A stretch of 64,000 nt of DNA, from assembly GCF_004564275.1 (NCBI RefSeq), contig NZ_SPDV01000028.1, positions 1 through 64,000 on the forward strand, written 5' to 3'. Each line of letters begins with the position of its first letter. Position 1 is the first letter of the stretch. Below are positions 37,038 through 45,403 of this stretch, piece after piece. The notes below the pieces were generated by a model. It saw only the letters and a program-made list of their open reading frames with translations, ran no database searches and was not told the origin of the DNA. Both the position numbers and the translations under genes were made by a program. Source of the stretch: Sphingomonas parva (ex Maeng et al. 2020) (lineage in GTDB: Bacteria; Pseudomonadota; Alphaproteobacteria; Sphingomonadales; Sphingomonadaceae).

Positions 37038-38453
37038 TCAGCTCCTCGGGACCTCGGTGCCGTTGAGGATCGTCGGGCCGAGGAACTTTGTGCCGTAGAG
37101 ATCGACATTGGCGTTGATCACGTTGCGCCCTGAATAGGTGCCCTTCGGATAAGCCTGCTGCTTCGACCTTTGGCTCATCCGGCAGTCGCGGTAGAGAGCG
37201 TGCCAGCTCCACGGCAGGACCAATTCGTGGGTCAGCGCGAAATCGCAGCCGATGAAAGCGATGTTGGTGCTGTTGGCGCCGAGATCGGCGCAGGCGTTGG
37301 CGCCGCCCGAGGCCCAGAGCTTTCCGGTCGGCGAGAGCTTCGGATCGTCGCGGAAGCGGCAATTGTGAAACTGGGTGGCGCGGGACAGGTCTGGATCGCC
37401 ATGGCATTGCACGACTTGGCCGACGATCGTGCAATCGTGGAAGCGGAAGCGCGGCTTCTTCGGCCACACCGCCCAGTTCGACGATCCGATGAAGGTGCAG
37501 CGTTCGAACACCGCCCCTTCCGAATCTCCGCTGTCGGCGACCAAGCCGCAGCCGGCATTGTTGGCGAACTCGCAGTTGATGAAGCGGAAGTCGCGGTTGA
37601 TCTTCGCTTCCGCCTCGATGTCGACGCCGGCGCCCGGCGCGCTCACCACCGCGCTCTTGCCGGTGTGGTTGAACCGGCAGTCCTCGAAGACATAGCCGCG
37701 GCCGCCGACGATGCTGCAGCCCTGCCGGCCGTTATATTCGGAGCGGACGTTGGTGATCCGCCGCGCCGTCGCGGGCCCGTCGACGACTCCGTCGATGTAG
37801 AGGCCGTCCTGGCCGTGATGGTGGGTGTAGACGTTGCGGATCGACTCGGACCCCGGATTGTCGAACAAGGCGAGGCCGATCGCCGGGATCTGCCGCCCGG
37901 TATCGCCATATTCGCCGCCGATCTGGAGGGCACCCAGGCTGCCGTCGAGCTCGAGGTCGCTCACCTCGATCGGGCCGCTGCAGCGCTCAATCCGGATCAT
38001 GTGCCGGTACGGCGTCGCGAGCTCGCCGGCGCCGACATAGGGCATGGAATTGCGGGTCGGCCGGCCGGCGCGATCGAAGGTGCCGTAACGCAGATTCGGT
38101 GCGCATTTGATCCGCGCGCCATTGCCCCTGAGGACCAGGGGCCGGGTGCATTTCTCGAAGGCGAGCAGCTCGACCGGCGCGAAGGCATATTGCGCGCCGG
38201 GGGCGATCGCCGGGATCTGGGCTCCAACCAGATAGGTGCGTCCTGCGCCGAAGACGATCGTGCCTCCGCCGCGAGCGTTGACCGCCGCGGCGAGGCGGCC
38301 GAAGGCGGCGCTATCGTTGGCGACTCCATCGCCTTTGGCGCCGAACATCTCGGGGGTGAGGCGATCGAGCTCGGCGGCGACGGCGAGCGCGGGCAGCAGG
38401 ACGGGCGCGGCGGCCGCGCCGGCTTGCAGGACGTGACGGCGGGAAACGATCAT
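37038..38453 (-). CDS. Tat-exported right-handed beta-helix protein (pectate-lyase-3-like)
   Basis: A 471-residue protein with a twin-arginine signal (SRRHVLQAGAAAAPVLLPAL). The mature start LTPEMFGAKGDGVANDSAAF is the common opening of the pectate_lyase_3 / phage-tailspike beta-helix superfamily. Repeating strands follow, with Asn/Asp/Gly turns (SDLELDGSLGALQIGG, DCRFNHTGKSAVVS, RFINCEFANNAGC). Polysaccharide binding or cleavage is likely, but no GH28 catalytic Asp pair is obvious. It lies near pectin genes but is read on its own. ATG 38453 is chosen for the Tat signal. Confidence 0.75.
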   Translation of the reverse strand: MIVSRRHVLQAGAAAAPVLLPALAVAAELDRLTPEMFGAKGDGVANDSAAFGRLAAAVNARGGGTIVFGAGRTYLVGAQIPAIAPGAQYAFAPVELLAFEKCTRPLVLRGNGARIKCAPNLRYGTFDRAGRPTRNSMPYVGAGELATPYRHMIRIERCSGPIEVSDLELDGSLGALQIGGEYGDTGRQIPAIGLALFDNPGSESIRNVYTHHHGQDGLYIDGVVDGPATARRITNVRSEYNGRQGCSIVGGRGYVFEDCRFNHTGKSAVVSAPGAGVDIEAEAKINRDFRFINCEFANNAGCGLVADSGDSEGAVFERCTFIGSSNWAVWPKKPRFRFHDCTIVGQVVQCHGDPDLSRATQFHNCRFRDDPKLSPTGKLWASGGANACADLGANSTNIAFIGCDFALTHELVLPWSWHALYRDCRMSQRSKQQAYPKGTYSGRNVINANVDLYGTKFLGPTILNGTEVPRS

Positions 38454-38508
38454 GCGTCGGCGATTGCACGCTCCCGTCTGAACGGGAAGTGATCGGCGGC
38501 CTCGACGG

Positions 38509-39810
38509 TCAAGCGCAGGCGGCGGCGCGGGCGAGCAGGAAGGCCTTTTCGCGTGTGTTGCGGGTGAGCGACGCGGCCGCCTCGAAAGCGCATCGCGCCT
38601 CCGCGTGCCGGCCGAGGCGGAACAGAGCGTCACCGCGGGCGGCGGGAAGCGGCGCATAATCGCGCAGGGCCGGCGAGGGCGCGATCGCCTCGATTAGCCG
38701 CAGCCCGACCTCCGGGCCGAACGCCATACCGTGCGCGATCGCCCGATTGAGCGCGACCACCGGCGAGGGCATCACCGCCTGAAGGCGATCGTAAAGGCCG
38801 GCGATCCGCGCCCAATCGGTCTCCTCCACGTGCTTCGCCCGGGCGTGGCAGGCGGCCAGCGCAGCCTGCAGCGCGTAGGGGCCTTCGCAGCCGCCGAGCG
38901 CCTCCGCGCGGGCGAGCGCGGCGAGGCCGCGACCGATCAGGTGCCGGTCCCAGCGCGCGCGGTTCTGCTCGGTGAGCGGGATCAAGGCGCCATCGGCGTT
39001 GGTCCGCGCGGCGAGGCGCGAGGCCTGGATCTCAACCAGCGCGAGGAGACCGTGCACCTCGGACTCCTGGGGCAAGAACGCGGCCAGGATCCGGCCGAGG
39101 CGCTGCGCCTCGGCGCAGAGCGAAGGCCGGGTCAGATCCTCGCCAGCGGTCGCCGAATAACCTTCGTTGAAGATCAAATAGACGACCTGCAGCACCGAGG
39201 CGAGCCGTGCCTGACGCGCCGCGCCCCGCGGCACCTCGAAGGCCAGGCCGGCGGCGGCGATCGTGCGCTTGGCGCGGACGATGCGCTGCGCGATCGTCGG
39301 CTCGCTCGCCAGGAAAGCGCGGGCGATTTCGTCGGTGGTGAGGCCGCCGACCAGCCGGAGGGTGAGCGCCGCACGGGCGTCTGGCGAGACGATCGGATGG
39401 CAGGCGGCGAAGATCAGGCCGAGCAATTCGTCGCCGAGTTCGTCGTCCATCGCCGCCTCGATTTCCTCGATGCTGCGATCGTCCTCGCTGGCAGCTTCTC
39501 GGGCGATGGTGTCGTGCTTTCGCGCCTGCATCCGGTCGCGGCGCAACCTGTCGAGCGCGCCGCGCCTGGCGACGGTGGTGAGCCAGGCGAGCGGATTGTC
39601 CGGCACGCCGCTCTCGGGCCACCGCGCCAGCGCGACGAGAAGAGCATCCTGGGCGAGCTCCTCGGCAAGATCGAGGTCCCGCACCATGCGGGCGAGTCGG
39701 CCGATCAGCCTGCTCCGCTCGATCCGGAAGACCGCCTCGACCGCCCTTTGCGCCTCGTCCGCCGCCATGTCCGCCGCCATTCCCGCCTTGTCCGCGACGC
39801 GCGCGGGCAA
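38509..39810 (-). CDS. ECF42-type RNA polymerase sigma factor with TPR-like extension
   Basis: A 433-residue ECF sigma factor. Region 2 shows RMVRDLDLAEELAQDALLVA and PLAWLTTVARRGALDRLRRD. Region 4 shows RLVGGLTTDEIARAFLASEP, TIAQRIVRAKRTI. A long helical extension follows (YLIFNEGYSATAGEDLTRPS and later VALNRAIAHGMAFGPE), typical of the ECF42 group, which needs this part for activity. The partner gene immediately upstream encodes a DGPF protein, the standard partner. Possible starts are ATG 39810, 39780 or 39768. Targets are probably the DGPF gene itself and nearby genes. Confidence 0.9.
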   Translation of the reverse strand: MPARVADKAGMAADMAADEAQRAVEAVFRIERSRLIGRLARMVRDLDLAEELAQDALLVALARWPESGVPDNPLAWLTTVARRGALDRLRRDRMQARKHDTIAREAASEDDRSIEEIEAAMDDELGDELLGLIFAACHPIVSPDARAALTLRLVGGLTTDEIARAFLASEPTIAQRIVRAKRTIAAAGLAFEVPRGAARQARLASVLQVVYLIFNEGYSATAGEDLTRPSLCAEAQRLGRILAAFLPQESEVHGLLALVEIQASRLAARTNADGALIPLTEQNRARWDRHLIGRGLAALARAEALGGCEGPYALQAALAACHARAKHVEETDWARIAGLYDRLQAVMPSPVVALNRAIAHGMAFGPEVGLRLIEAIAPSPALRDYAPLPAARGDALFRLGRHAEARCAFEAAASLTRNTREKAFLLARAAACA

Positions 39811-39837
39811 GGCAAGCGGGCGGCACGCCGCCGCAGC

Positions 39838-40260
39838 CTAGGCGCCGGCGAGCCTGTCGGCGACGCGTCCGTGGATCGCTGCGCCCTCCTCGGTCACCGC
39901 CTCGCCGAAATCGGCCAGCTCGTAGACCGGCCGGATCTCGAGCTCGCTCGGGCCGGGCATCGGGTTCGGGCAGCGCTTGGCCCAGGCGATCGCCTCGTCC
40001 ATGTCCCTGACCTCCCACAGCCAGTAACCGGCGACGAGCTCGCGCGTCTCGGCGAACGGACCGTCGATCACGGTGCGGCTCGGGCCGTCGAACGCGATCC
40101 TCTTGGCCTGGGACGAAGGCTTGAGGCCGTCGCCGCCGACCATGATGCCGGCATTGACCAGTTCCTCATTGTACCGGCCCATGGCCTCGAGCAGATCGGA
40201 GGACGGCATCATCCCCGCCTCGCTGTCCTCGGTCGCCTTGACGAACACGACTACGCGCAT
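39838..40260 (-). CDS. YCII-related DGPF-domain protein
   Basis: A 140-residue protein of the YCII/DGPF family. It opens MRVVVFVKATEDSEAG and carries the name-giving motif VIDGPFAETRELVAGYWLW. Its stop is 27 bases before the ECF42 sigma gene, so they form one operon. The function of DGPF proteins is not known; they are the usual target or partner of ECF42 sigma factors. Confidence 0.9.
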   Translation of the reverse strand: MRVVVFVKATEDSEAGMMPSSDLLEAMGRYNEELVNAGIMVGGDGLKPSSQAKRIAFDGPSRTVIDGPFAETRELVAGYWLWEVRDMDEAIAWAKRCPNPMPGPSELEIRPVYELADFGEAVTEEGAAIHGRVADRLAGA

Positions 40261-40387
40261 CTTTTCTCTCCCTGATTGCCGGCCGCAGCGGCCGCCCTAC
40301 ACGGACGAATATGTCCTGGCCGAATCGACACGGGCGCGACAAATTTTTTCCGCGCGCTCCAGGACGGCTACGGCAGACAATCTCAAT

Positions 40388-40408
40388 ATCTGGAGCAATG
40401 TTCCAGAT
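40388..40408. promoter_or_regulatory. Strong palindromic operator upstream of lldD
   Basis: The core CTGGAGCAATGTTCCAG (40390-40406) is an almost perfect palindrome: only three positions differ from its reverse complement. One more AT base pair on each side extends it to 21 bp. It lies in a comparatively AT-rich part of the 215-base gap between the divergent DGPF and lldD genes. Its size fits a dimeric regulator such as an IclR or LacI family member. It is about 70 bases upstream of the lldD start and probably controls the rhamnogalacturonan operon. Confidence 0.55.
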
Positions 40409-40475
40409 TGTGAGATAACGGCCGAACGCCCCGTGATTCGACGGGCCTGTCCGAAGAGTGGAGAGGGGGGAGAGG

Positions 40476-41633
40476 GTGAAGGCCGCATCCGTCATCGACT
40501 ATCGCGAGCTCGCCCGCGCGCGTCTGCCCAAATTCCTGTTCGAATATATCGACGGCGGCTCCTATGCCGAAGTCACCTTGCGGCGGAACATCGCCGACCT
40601 CGAGGCGGTGGCGCTGCGCCAGCGCGTGCTGCGCGACGTCTCAGCCATCGACCTCTCGACCTGCCTGTTCGGCCAGGACCTCGCCATGCCGGTGGCGCTG
40701 GCGCCGATCGGCCTCGCCGGGATGAACGCCAGACGCGGCGAGCGCCAGGCGGTGCGCGCCGCCGAACGCGCCGGAATTCCGTTCACCCTCTCCACCGTTT
40801 CCGCCTGCCCCCTCGCCGAGGTGGCGAGCGCGGCAACCAGGCCCTTCTGGTTCCAGCTCTACATGATCCGTGATCGCGGCTTCATGACCGATCTGCTCGC
40901 CGAGGCGGCGGCGATCGGCTGCCCGACCCTGATGTTCACCGTCGACATGCCCGTGCCCGGATCGCGCTACCGCGACTATCGCTCGGGCCTCGCCGGCGCG
41001 CCGGGGCTGAAGGGCGCGCTGCGTCGCGTAGGCCAGGCGATGCTGCGGCCGCGCTGGGCTTGGGACGTCGGCGTGCACGGCCGGCCGCACGCGCTCGGCA
41101 ACGTTGCGCCGGTGCTCGGGCCGAACACCGGTCTCGAGGATTTCTTCGCCTGGATGCGCGACAATTTCGAGCCGAACGTCGGCTGGGACGATATCGCCTG
41201 GATCCGCTCGCAGTGGAAAGGCTCGATCGTGATCAAGGGGATTCTCGACGCCGACGACGCCCGCCTCGCCTTCGAGCACGGCGCCGACGGAATCGTCGTC
41301 TCCAACCATGGCGGCCGCCAACTCGACGGCACCCTGTCCAGCGCCCGGGCGCTGCCGCCGATCGCCGATGCGGTGGCGGGGCGGCTGACCATCCTTGCCG
41401 ACGGCGGCATCCGCTCCGGGCTCGACGTCGTGCGGATGCTGGCGCTCGGCGCCGACGGCGTGCTGCTCGGCCGCGCCTGGGCCTATGCCCTGGCTGCCGG
41501 CGGCGAGCGGGCGATCAGCCATATGCTCTCCCTGGTCAGGGCCGAGATGAACGTCGCGATGGCGCTGACCGGGACCACCCGGATCGCCGATATCGACCGT
41601 TCGATCGTGCATGATCTCGGCGGCGCCGCGTGA
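40476..41633 (+). CDS. lldD: L-lactate dehydrogenase, FMN-dependent (LldD)
   Basis: A 385-residue FMN alpha-hydroxy-acid dehydrogenase. Visible motifs are [64 protein letters not shown] (with the catalytic His) and [17 protein letters not shown]. It oxidises L-lactate to pyruvate at the inner membrane, passing electrons to quinone. In this operon it would handle L-lactate from L-lactaldehyde, an end product of rhamnose breakdown. Start GTG 40476 is chosen: GAGAGGGGGGAGAGG lies before it. It overlaps the next gene (GTGA). Confidence 0.92.
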   Translation: MKAASVIDYRELARARLPKFLFEYIDGGSYAEVTLRRNIADLEAVALRQRVLRDVSAIDLSTCLFGQDLAMPVALAPIGLAGMNARRGERQAVRAAERAGIPFTLSTVSACPLAEVASAATRPFWFQLYMIRDRGFMTDLLAEAAAIGCPTLMFTVDMPVPGSRYRDYRSGLAGAPGLKGALRRVGQAMLRPRWAWDVGVHGRPHALGNVAPVLGPNTGLEDFFAWMRDNFEPNVGWDDIAWIRSQWKGSIVIKGILDADDARLAFEHGADGIVVSNHGGRQLDGTLSSARALPPIADAVAGRLTILADGGIRSGLDVVRMLALGADGVLLGRAWAYALAAGGERAISHMLSLVRAEMNVAMALTGTTRIADIDRSIVHDLGGAA

Positions 41634-42853
41634 TCGCGGCGGCACTGGCCATGGCCGCTCTCTCCGCGGCGCCGGACGCCCCCGCGCCGCTCCGTTTCGC
41701 CATCGCGGGGAAAGCGGAAGGCTTCGTACCCGCCCCCGCCGGTACCGCCTATGACGAGGCGCGCGGCTATGGCTGGGAGGATGCGCACCGCTTCTCGGTC
41801 AAGCTGCCGGAGGGAAATTACCGGGTGACGCTGCGCTTCGGCGGCGGCCGCGCGCCCTCGGCAACCACGGTCAAGGCCGAGGCGCGGCGGCTGATGCTCG
41901 AGAATCTGAGGACGCCAGCCCGCCGCAGCGCCACCCGCAGCTTCGTCGTCAACGTCCGCACCGCCCTGCTCGAGGCCCCGCCGGAGAATGCGCCGGGCGG
42001 CACCGCGGTGCAGCTCAAGCCGCGCGAGAAAGGCAGCGCCACCTGGGATGACCGACTGACCCTCGAGTTCCTCGGCGCCGCGCCCCAGGTGACCGCGGTG
42101 GAGATCGCACCGGTGGACGTGCCGACCATCTACCTGGCGGGCGACTCGACGGTCACCGATCAGAATGCCGAGCCGGCGGCGAGTTGGGGCCAGATGCTGA
42201 CCCGCTTCGTCGGCCCGACCGCGGCGGTCGCCAACCATGCGGAATCGGGCGAGACGATGAAATCGTTCATCGCCGAGCTGCGGCTCGCCAAGATGCTGTC
42301 GCGGATGAAGCACGGCGACTGGCTGCTGATCCAGTTCGGTCACAACGACCAGAAGAAGCAGTGGCCGCAAACCTATGCGGACCCGGTGAATACCTTTCCC
42401 GCCTATCTGCGGACCTTCGTCGCCGAGGCGCGGCAGCGCGGCGCGACCCCGATCCTGGTCACCTCGCCCGAGCGGCGCAATTTCGATGCTGCGGGAACGA
42501 TCGTGCCGAGCCACGGCGCCTATCCCGACGCGGTTCGCGCGCTCGCGCGCAGCGAAGGGGTCGGGTTGATAGACCTCCACGCTGCATCGATCGCCCTCTA
42601 CCAGGCGCTCGGACCTGCGCGGGCGCCGCTCGCCTTCAACGACGGCGGCAAGGACAAGACCCACCACAATAATTACGGCGCGTACCAGCTCGCGCATATC
42701 GTCGCGTCGGAGCTGGCGCGGATCGATCGCCCGCCGGCCGCGCACCTCCTGCCCGAGGCGCGGAGCTTCGATCCGTCGCAGCCGCCGCCGCCCGAGCGCT
42801 TCGCCCTTCCGGCGAGCGGCGCGCGCAGCACCATCAGGCCGGACGGGAATTGA
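41630..42853 (+). CDS. Rhamnogalacturonan acetylesterase-like SGNH hydrolase (CE12)
   Basis: A 407-residue secreted esterase. It has a short Ala-rich signal ([13 protein letters not shown]), an N-terminal beta domain (about 20-150) common in bacterial rhamnogalacturonan acetylesterases, and then the SGNH core: [11 protein letters not shown] (Ser), NHAESGETM (Gly block), [11 protein letters not shown] (Asn), and [11 protein letters not shown] (Asp/His). It removes acetyl groups from the rhamnogalacturonan-I backbone. Start GTG 41630 overlaps the lldD stop. Confidence 0.88.
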   Translation: MIAAALAMAALSAAPDAPAPLRFAIAGKAEGFVPAPAGTAYDEARGYGWEDAHRFSVKLPEGNYRVTLRFGGGRAPSATTVKAEARRLMLENLRTPARRSATRSFVVNVRTALLEAPPENAPGGTAVQLKPREKGSATWDDRLTLEFLGAAPQVTAVEIAPVDVPTIYLAGDSTVTDQNAEPAASWGQMLTRFVGPTAAVANHAESGETMKSFIAELRLAKMLSRMKHGDWLLIQFGHNDQKKQWPQTYADPVNTFPAYLRTFVAEARQRGATPILVTSPERRNFDAAGTIVPSHGAYPDAVRALARSEGVGLIDLHAASIALYQALGPARAPLAFNDGGKDKTHHNNYGAYQLAHIVASELARIDRPPAAHLLPEARSFDPSQPPPPERFALPASGARSTIRPDGN

Positions 42854-42855
42854 AC

Positions 42856-43806
42856 ATGGTCGACCGCCGCACCCTGCTGATCGGCGGGCTCGCCGCCGGC
42901 CTCGGCGCCCCCGCACTTGGCCAGGAGGCTGCCTCGGCGCGCCGCCCCTATCGAATCATCCGGCTGTGGCCGGGACGCGCGCCGGGCGGCGAGCGCGTGA
43001 CGGTGACCCAACGCGCGGTACCGCGGTCGAAGACGTCGGGGCCGGACGACCTCGCCTTCTACGGCATCACCGAGCCGACGCTGACGCTGATCCGGCCGGA
43101 GCGGCCGAACGGCTTCGCTTTGCTGATGGCGCCGGGCGGCGGCTACGAGCGGATCGCGACTTCCCCCGACGGCGGCGGCCTCGCCCATTTCCTCGCCGGC
43201 CGCGGCTTCCTGGTCGGCGCCCTGCTTTACCGCCTCCCCTACGACGGCTGGGCCGCGGGCCCCGACGCGCCGTTCCAGGACGCGCAGCGCGCCTTCCGCC
43301 TGCTCGCGCGCGAGGCGGGCGAAGGCACAAGGGTCGGCACGATCGGCTTTTCGGCCGGGGGGCATGTCGCCGGCAGCCTCGCCAGCCGCTTCGCCGAGCG
43401 CAGCTACGAGCCGATCGACGCCGACGACGCGCGCCCTGCCCGCCCCGCCTTCGCCGGCCTGTTCTTCCCGGTGATCACCATGGCCGATCCCTATGCGCAT
43501 GGCCCCTCACGGCGAAACCTGATCGGCCGGGATCCGGACGCCGAGCGCATCCGCCGCTGGTCGCTGGAGCAGAACGTGCCCGCCGACATGCCGCCGACCT
43601 TCCTCGCGGCCGCGGCCGACGATCGCACCGTGCCGGTCGAGAACAGCATGATGATGTTCGCGGCGCTGCGCCGCCGAAAGGTGCCGAGTGCCATCCACAT
43701 CTTCGACTTCGGCGGCCATGGCTTCGGCGCGCCCGGTGACCCGAGCGGTCCGGGCCGATTCTGGCCGGAGCTGTTCCAGGATTGGCTCGGCCGGCAAAAG
43801 GTTTGA
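42856..43806 (+). CDS. Alpha/beta-hydrolase esterase
   Basis: A 316-residue secreted alpha/beta hydrolase. The N-terminus is Tat-like (VDRRTLLIGGLAAGLGAPAL). The fold motifs are LLMAPGGGYERIA (oxyanion, HGGG-like), IGFSAGGHVAGSL (nucleophile Ser), AAADDRTVPVENS (Asp) and FDFGGHGFG (His). It resembles acetyl xylan esterases and the pectin-linked esterases of this group. ATG 42856 is preferred; a TTG at 42850 overlaps the previous stop. Substrate assignment to acetylated or ferulated pectin is inferred from the operon. Confidence 0.85.
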   Translation: MVDRRTLLIGGLAAGLGAPALGQEAASARRPYRIIRLWPGRAPGGERVTVTQRAVPRSKTSGPDDLAFYGITEPTLTLIRPERPNGFALLMAPGGGYERIATSPDGGGLAHFLAGRGFLVGALLYRLPYDGWAAGPDAPFQDAQRAFRLLAREAGEGTRVGTIGFSAGGHVAGSLASRFAERSYEPIDADDARPARPAFAGLFFPVITMADPYAHGPSRRNLIGRDPDAERIRRWSLEQNVPADMPPTFLAAAADDRTVPVENSMMMFAALRRRKVPSAIHIFDFGGHGFGAPGDPSGPGRFWPELFQDWLGRQKV

Positions 43807-43899
43807 TCCCACATTACGGGATGGAGTTTCAGAATATGGCTATTCAATCGCGCGCGAAGCAGGCATAAAGCGGAACAACGAGACGAGGAGGAGAGGGAC

Positions 43900-44214
43900 G
43901 TGGAGACCCACGCCTTTCGCATGCAGCTGAAGCCCGGCATGGCCGAGGAATATCGCCGCCGGCACGACGCGATCTGGCCCGAGCTCGCCGATCTGCTGCG
44001 CGGCGCCGGGATCAGCGACTATTCGATCTTCCTCGATCCGGAGAGCAATGCTCTGTTCGCGACCCTGAAGCTCGCCGAGGACAATGATCGGGACAGTCTT
44101 CCCTCGCACCCGATAATGCGGCGCTGGTGGGATCACATGGCCGACATCATGGACGTCGATCCTGGCAACAAGCCCCGTGAATGGCCACTCATTCCCATGT
44201 TTCACCTTCCGTAG
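43900..44214 (+). CDS. rhaM: L-rhamnose mutarotase RhaM
   Basis: A 104-residue protein with the length and motifs of RhaM: AFRMQLKPGMAEEYRRRHD (the His is residue 22, as in the E. coli enzyme), IWPELADLLRGAGISDYSIF, HPIMRRWWDHMADIM and the C-terminal PLIPMFHL. It interconverts alpha- and beta-L-rhamnose and speeds entry into rhamnose catabolism. GTG 43900 follows GGAGGAGAGGG. A 93-base gap precedes it, so an internal promoter is possible. Confidence 0.93.
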   Translation: METHAFRMQLKPGMAEEYRRRHDAIWPELADLLRGAGISDYSIFLDPESNALFATLKLAEDNDRDSLPSHPIMRRWWDHMADIMDVDPGNKPREWPLIPMFHLP

Positions 44215-44223
44215 GAGAGCCTC

Positions 44224-45336
44224 GTGGCTGCCACCCATCACGATGTCCCGCGCGAGACCGTCACCGACGCGATCCGGCGGCTGATGCACAATCTGGTCAA
44301 CATCAAGGACGAGACCGGCGAGTTCCTGCTCCATCTCGAGGACGGCCGGATCATCGACACCAAGGGCTGGGCCGGCTGGGAATGGACCCATGGCGTCGGC
44401 CTGTTCGGCATGTGGCGCTATTACGAGCAGACCGGCGACCGCCTGGCGCTCGACATCATCAAGCAATGGTTCGAGGACCGCTTCGCGGAAGGCACGCCGA
44501 CCAAGAACATCAACACGATGGCACCGTTCATCACCCTCGCTTACCTGTACGAACACGAGCCGGACCCGCGCTACATCCCCTATCTCGACACCTGGGCCGA
44601 ATGGCTGATGGCGCCGGACGGCCTGCCCAAGACCGAGGAGGGCGGCTTCCAGCACATCGTCTACAACGACGTGAACCCGGGCGAGATGTGGGACGACACC
44701 CTGATGATGTCGGTGCTGCCGCTGGCCAAGATCGGCCTGCTGCTCGACCGGCCGCATTATGTCGAGGAGGCCAAGCGCCAGTTCCTCGTTCACATCAAAT
44801 ATCTGTTCGATCGCAAGACCGGCCTGTGGTTCCACGGCTGGGACTTCAACGGCCGGCACAATTTCGCCGAGGCGCTGTGGGCGCGCGGCAATTGCTGGGT
44901 GACGATCGCGATCCCCGAAATCATCGAGATCCTGAACCTGCAGCCGGGCGACGCCTTCCGCACCTTCCTGGTCGACACGCTCGCCGCCCAGGTGAAGACG
45001 CTGGCCGAGACGCAGGATCAGAGCGGCCTGTGGCACACCCTGGTAATGGATCCGACCTCCTATCTCGAGGCCTCGGCGACCGCGGGCTTCGCCTACGGCA
45101 TCCTGAAGGGCGTGCGGAAAGGCTATCTCGATCGCAAGTACGAAGCGGTCGGCCTGAAGGCGGTGAAGGGCGTGCTCGCCAACATCAGCGAGGACGGCGA
45201 GTTGCAGCAGGTGTCGTTCGGCACCGCGATGGGCGACACCCTGCAATTCTACAAGGACATCAAGCTGACCTCGATGCCCTATGGCCAGTCGCTCGCCGTG
45301 CTGGCCCTGGCCGAGTTCCTGCGCAGCTACATCTGA
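44224..45336 (+). CDS. Unsaturated rhamnogalacturonyl hydrolase (GH105)
   Basis: A 370-residue (alpha/alpha)6-barrel hydrolase of the GH88/GH105 type. Motifs are KGWAGWEWTHGVGLFGMWRY, KNINTMAPFITLAYLYE, and NPGEMWDDTLMMSVLPLA, with the catalytic Asp in MWDD as in YteR. It removes the unsaturated galacturonate left on rhamnogalacturonan oligosaccharides after lyase action. No signal peptide is seen, so it acts in the cytoplasm after import by the next gene product. GTG 44224 begins nine bases after rhaM. Confidence 0.93.
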   Translation: MAATHHDVPRETVTDAIRRLMHNLVNIKDETGEFLLHLEDGRIIDTKGWAGWEWTHGVGLFGMWRYYEQTGDRLALDIIKQWFEDRFAEGTPTKNINTMAPFITLAYLYEHEPDPRYIPYLDTWAEWLMAPDGLPKTEEGGFQHIVYNDVNPGEMWDDTLMMSVLPLAKIGLLLDRPHYVEEAKRQFLVHIKYLFDRKTGLWFHGWDFNGRHNFAEALWARGNCWVTIAIPEIIEILNLQPGDAFRTFLVDTLAAQVKTLAETQDQSGLWHTLVMDPTSYLEASATAGFAYGILKGVRKGYLDRKYEAVGLKAVKGVLANISEDGELQQVSFGTAMGDTLQFYKDIKLTSMPYGQSLAVLALAEFLRSYI

Positions 45337-45403
45337 CCGGCCTCGCCGCCGAGCGTCCGTGAGAGGCGCCGGCGGCCGGCCGCCATCTGGAGAGGGTTCG
45401 TCC

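Noticed and set aside
36788-37098. Small plus-strand frames after the T6SS orphan gene
   Set aside because: No RBS, shadow-like composition; not an evident immunity gene.
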